DNA from: Nautilus pompilius
Lineage: Eukaryota; Mollusca; Cephalopoda; Nautilida; Nautilidae
Assembly (NCBI GenBank): GCA_018389105.1
Contig: JACATO010002188.1
Span: 372,001-436,000 of the forward strand
Direction: 5' to 3'
Length of the DNA: 64,000 bases
Shown: piece by piece, positions 59,874-64,000 of the stretch
Layout: the number at the start of each line of letters is the position of its first letter
Position numbering within the stretch: the first letter of the stretch is position 1
Program-made: the position numbers and the translations under genes
Notes under the pieces: generated by a model
Told to the model about the DNA's origin: nothing
What the model saw: only the letters and a program-made list of their open reading frames with translations
Databases searched by the model: none

Positions 59874-62679
59874 ACCCTAATCATGGACGTCTAGTATATG
59901 GTGCTTGTATGAATCCTGGTGACTACAAAACCGATCTGCATGCATTCCTTTCCCGATATTACCTCAAAAATATTCCATAGGGCAAACTAAACAACCAAAG
60001 CCTCAAAATCTTGTGTAACTGAGATTGAGTGTTAGGAGTTACAAGTTGATAGACATTGAATGACTGTCATCAAATCATTTGTAATTCTTTAATAAACGAG
60101 AATTTGGCGCAGGGTGGTGTGTCCTCATGATGTGGCATGCCTTTACACGTGGTGGAGTGCTTGTGGATGGGAGGGGACTTTTCACTCCTGTCAGTGATAT
60201 GTTTTTGCATCGTCGGCATCTAAACAGGTCAAAAAGCAGCATCTCATGCTTTTGCTGAATCAACCCAGAAGAATTTGAGAGAATCCTGGTCTACTCCTGT
60301 AAGGTCATGGCCATTTGGAGATCAGGACCAAATGGGTTTGTCTCCCCAGGTTGTATCCCATGTGTTCTGCTGGCAAAAGGTTGGGCAACATGGTTGACAA
60401 TGGCTGGCATCCTGAAACTTGGTGCTACAATTGTCTGAGGACAGTAGGTGAGCTTTGATGATGCCACACATTCTTAGCAGATGTGAGGGTTAGTTGTCAT
60501 TTTACATCATAATTGACCACATCAGTTAGAACTTTGACTCCTCTGAGAACAGAACTCCTCCTCGTGTCTCTATCATAATGGCGGCGCTACTGATTACACA
60601 CACATGCCACTCATATTTCCCTCTATCAGTCTGGCTCACGCATAGCTAGCGTGTCATCAGCCCTTCATGAGAATGCACGTTATCCCTCTTAAACAGCCTG
60701 TCTGGGTAATACCCACCAAACTATTATTTACCCGGTAGATACAAATTATTCTATAATAAGTGTCTGTTGTTGTCCTTAATATTTTGTATTTTACAAACTA
60801 TCTTGGAAAAATCTAAGTTCCCATATACTGAACACATGTTTGTTCCACTTTTGAAATGCATACTATCAGATGGGTTTGCCCGATTATTTACGCAGGAGAA
60901 CTGGAAATACTGAAGTTTTACCATTTACAGAACAATTTAGCTTGAGCAGGTACCACAAATACATATATTGTATAATACTGGAATTCCTTAATATTATTAT
61001 GGTTTCTTTTAGTATTCTGCATATGTAAAGATGTAGATGTATCTTGATATTGTCAGGTGAGTAGGAGAGGTTGGTCCCAAAGCTCTTCCAGTCGTTCTAA
61101 TTATGATAACTAATGCTTAACACCTGGTGGCGGCTCTGTCCAAGTCTGCTTCGTCTGAATTTTATTCTTTCTGGTGGATTTCATTTTTGAGATATGCTTG
61201 TTGATGAAGATGTCACGATTAAGTGCCATCAGAATTTTTTTTCTTTTTTTCTTTTTTTTTTAATGATCTGCTTGTGTTGTCAGTGACAGAACACATCTAT
61301 CAAATTAACTTATGGAGCCAACTCCACATTCAACTAAGAAAAATACATGCAAGCAGCGCTTTCCAAGAATAATCTGTGTATCTTGTAGGAAGATAATGTC
61401 ATGGTTTATGTATTTCTGAGCCATCAGCTGTGATAGTGTGAGAGAGAGAGAGCTCGGCTGACTTCCATGTATACAGTTTTTCCCGCATCAGTTCTTGCTC
61501 AACCTATTTGTAGTTGTTTTGTGGAACAGGAAGTAAAGAGTAAGAATAACTGCATTTATTAGCGGGGGAAATTAAATCACGGGAGTTGTTCCTGTCTGTT
61601 TGTGTGCAGAACGTGTTTATTTTCTTAGAGGATCTAGACTTTATCATAGCAGTATTATGGATGTGAGTGCAATAGTTTCTGAGAGAAAATTTTATGATCT
61701 TGTGGCGTTCCACCAGTGGAGGAATTTTGTCTCCGTATCTTTGAATACGCATCAAATTGTTTGCGTACGCAGTTTCTGCATCAGGATAATTGGCACGACA
61801 CATTTTTGTATATATAATTTTAAATCAGAAGATAAGCTCTGTGTGGCAGTTTAACTTGGATTACCTTGAAAGCATCTAAAATCCAAGTTTTGATATCTAA
61901 TAATTCTAATTTTTTTCTGTATTTGAGAAATACCTGAAGCCCTCAGTTATTTTTTTTTTCCTGTAAGTCAGTGCCCTTTTCTTTAGTAGGGGCTCTGTCT
62001 GTGCAGCACATTCAGGATGCAGAGAAACAATGACTTTAAAATTAGCATGTTATGGTGCAAACTTGGGGGTGTGGGCAGGTAGATTGATGGTATTCAAGTG
62101 AAAGTAAAGGGGGAAAAAAACAACATCAGACAAAATATTTAGTGTCTGTTTTTGAGTACTAATTAAAATTTCCGACTTAGCTCTGTGCTGGCGAAGAAGA
62201 ACACTACAGAAACCTAAGTGTTGTCGTAATACATCCAACAAGAACAAACAAAAATGCACTAGGGGCCCGCTATATTGCAGTCTGTGGGGGGTGGGGGGTC
62301 CACATTGTATTGAGATGCTTTCAAAAGCGTCTCAAGCTAGTAGTCAGAATAATGCAGAACAACTGATTAAAATGGCTACATAAACAGATTTCCAGTAACA
62401 AAATGAAGACGTCAATTTATGTAGTTCAACTTTTGTTTTTTCTGGTAACAAAAATGTAAATATATGTGCAATCAGAATATTTAAATTCACAGATGGTCAG
62501 TTCTCGCCTATACAGATTACACGCACATTTTGAGAGCACACAATTGACAAAATCATAGTCCATCTATTGAATGGATGGACACGTGTTGCGGAAGTCAACA
62601 ATTTTTAACTGTCAACATTTACTCCTTGCCTCTGCCCTTGCTAGATGTGGGATGCTCTATAAAGTTGTGTCACTCTTGC

Positions 62680-63760
62680 AGCAGTTGATTTTTTTGTCAT
62701 TGGCTTCTAACCCATCTCAGCAATTCTTTTAGGTAGTGGATGACAGTAGAATGATGGCAGTGGCTCGTTCACAGCATTCTTTTTGTTGTTGTTGTCTTCA
62801 CCTGCTGGTTGTCTCGAGGATTTGGTTCTGTTACACTGGCCAATATTTCATCATCTATCATTGTCCCACTAGTAGCACGTTTTGGTCATCAATATTTAAC
62901 CATGTATTGATGTCATTAGTATCTAATTTGACTTCCAAATACAGATCTGGTATTGTTTTGATTCTGGGCATTAAATTAGCCACAGTCTATGATTCGATTC
63001 TTGCTTTCTTGTATTTCATCTTCAGGGTAGTTTTTTAAATCATCCTTGTCGTTGTCGTCATCGTTTTCTGTTGATTGTCACTTTTCACCAGGCACAGCCA
63101 CATGTGTCAATTCTCTCTTCCATGTTGAGTTTCTTCTTTCAAGTTGTCAGGTTGTCCATACTGTCCACCATTCTCTTGATTGGTTTTCTTCTGTAGCTAT
63201 GTTTGAAGTCAACGTGATGCCTTGGTCATTGGGTTGAGTTTTCAAAGTTGTGTGTTTTTTTGGCAGATAAATTCGTTGGATGTTCTCGTCTCATGTTGCC
63301 AGGTTCTCTGGGCAGTTGTCAAGCAGCAGTATGGCGTCCTTTGGGTGGTTGGCTTTCTTTGAGATGTTTTCTGCTCATTTGATATGAATTCATGATGGAA
63401 CCAGTCTTTGAAAATCGATGAAGCCAACCAGGCTTTGGTGATGTCCGAGTATTGGTGCGGTAGTGATTCTAGGTTTGGATGGTGGAAGCAGCCTGGTTTG
63501 GCAAATTTTCTGACAATGAGCGGAGTCGGCCTGCGTTGACCCATTTTGTTGCAGCAAAGGCAGACTGTCAACCAACCCCGTCTTTACCTGTTTAAATCTG
63601 GACATCTTGTTGGTGGTATTTCTTGTCACTAGTGTCTTCTCTGCTGGCATTGTGTAATACGTAGCACCTTCCTTGATCTAGTTGATGCTTTTCATCTTCT
63701 TGGTGATGGTATAAGATTTTTTCTTTTGGGATTCAGTAGACTTGATTTCACACGTTGATC
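62680..63760 (-). mobile_element. Tigger/jerky-type DNA transposon relic (DDE half)
   Basis: On the minus strand: MTVCLCCNKMGQRRPTPLIV and RKFAKPGCF (63490-63571), matching 'LCANASGTHK..LVIGKSAKPRCF'. Then come ITKAWLASSIFKDWFHHEF (63370-63440) and, in another frame, DAILLLDNCPEN (63290-63335) with the catalytic Asp of 'LLLDNCPAHP'. A degraded QPNDQGI, and a tail with STVIHYLKELLRWV near 62690-62740, follow. Frameshifted; the N-terminal half was not found. Confidence 0.8.
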
Positions 63761-64000
63761 TTTGTGTGGGTATCAGTACAAGTCCATATGGTCCTACCCT
63801 TAATTTGACTCGTATTTATTTAGAGAAAAACTGTGTTCAGTTACGATGGGAAAATTTAACTGGCTAAGCCTTCCTCCCTTTTTTTAGTCACTTGGCTGCC
63901 ATCTCATTGGCCGGCTCTAAATCCAACTTTTATTATTATACACTTATTATCAAGATGATAATGAAAGCTTAACTGGTGATTCAGCAGTTAATAAAGAACA

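Larger units (their letters stand above)
59115..64000 (+). other. CBL intron 9 (partial) and right edge
   Basis: No further CBL exon recognised. Contains a (CA)n microsatellite and a Tigger relic, listed separately. The block at 60080-60700 has balanced base composition and short open stretches but no assignment. Confidence 0.6.

Noticed and set aside
59420-59884. 154-codon minus-strand open frame
   Set aside because: It is driven by the (CA)n microsatellite read as Cys-Val repeats.

Overview
This is animal nuclear DNA. Two conserved genes stand head to head, each split into short exons with GT..AG introns, among long AT-rich introns full of microsatellites and broken transposons. The organism is most likely a mollusc. 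Three things point there: both proteins are clearly conserved but invertebrate in detail; an old mitochondrial insertion keeps the order cox3 - tRNA cluster - nad3 - trnS1 ... cox2 - trnD - atp8 that is ancestral for molluscs and decodes with the invertebrate mitochondrial code (TGA=Trp, AGA=Ser); and two tRNA-derived SINEs carry a 3' end of a type common in molluscs. I cannot name a species.

Layout. Positions 22776 down to 554 (minus strand) hold the first 12 coding exons of TBC1D23, a trans-Golgi protein that bridges golgin-tethered vesicles and the WASH complex: a catalytically degenerate TBC domain followed by a rhodanese-like domain. The rest of the gene lies beyond the left edge. Positions 23143 to 59114 (plus strand) hold the first nine coding exons of CBL, the RING E3 ubiquitin ligase that down-regulates receptor tyrosine kinases: the complete TKB domain (four-helix bundle, EF-hand, SH2), linker helix, RING finger, acidic stretch and the start of the proline-rich tail. 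The CBL 3' exons lie beyond the right edge or were not recognised. Only 366 bp separate the two start codons, forming a shared GC-rich bidirectional promoter; each start codon sits inside a YY1-like AANATGGCG motif.

The large introns hold the accessory content. TBC1D23 intron 11 (692-13182) contains the mitochondrial insertion (about 4.0-6.0 kb), a possible relic of a virus-like capsid gene (8.3-9.3 kb) and a broken Tigger/pogo transposase (9.6-11.1 kb). TBC1D23 intron 6 has a 55-bp minisatellite. CBL intron 1 (23673-47752) has a hAT relic at 27.5-28.9 kb, a nearly perfect 1110-bp tandem duplication at 30252-32471, and a dense transposon graveyard at 41.4-46.2 kb (one hAT, three pogo/Tigger/jerky-type relics). 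Later CBL introns contain two SINEs, a Tc1-like relic, a compact Tigger relic with visible inverted repeats, and a further Tigger relic near the right edge.

All transposases seen are broken by stops and frameshifts, so no active mobile element was found. I found no nuclear tRNA or rRNA genes, no CRISPR array, and nothing that I would call a new functional system. The most notable items are the mitochondrial insertion, the bidirectional promoter, the young tandem duplication and the diversity of pogo-superfamily relics.
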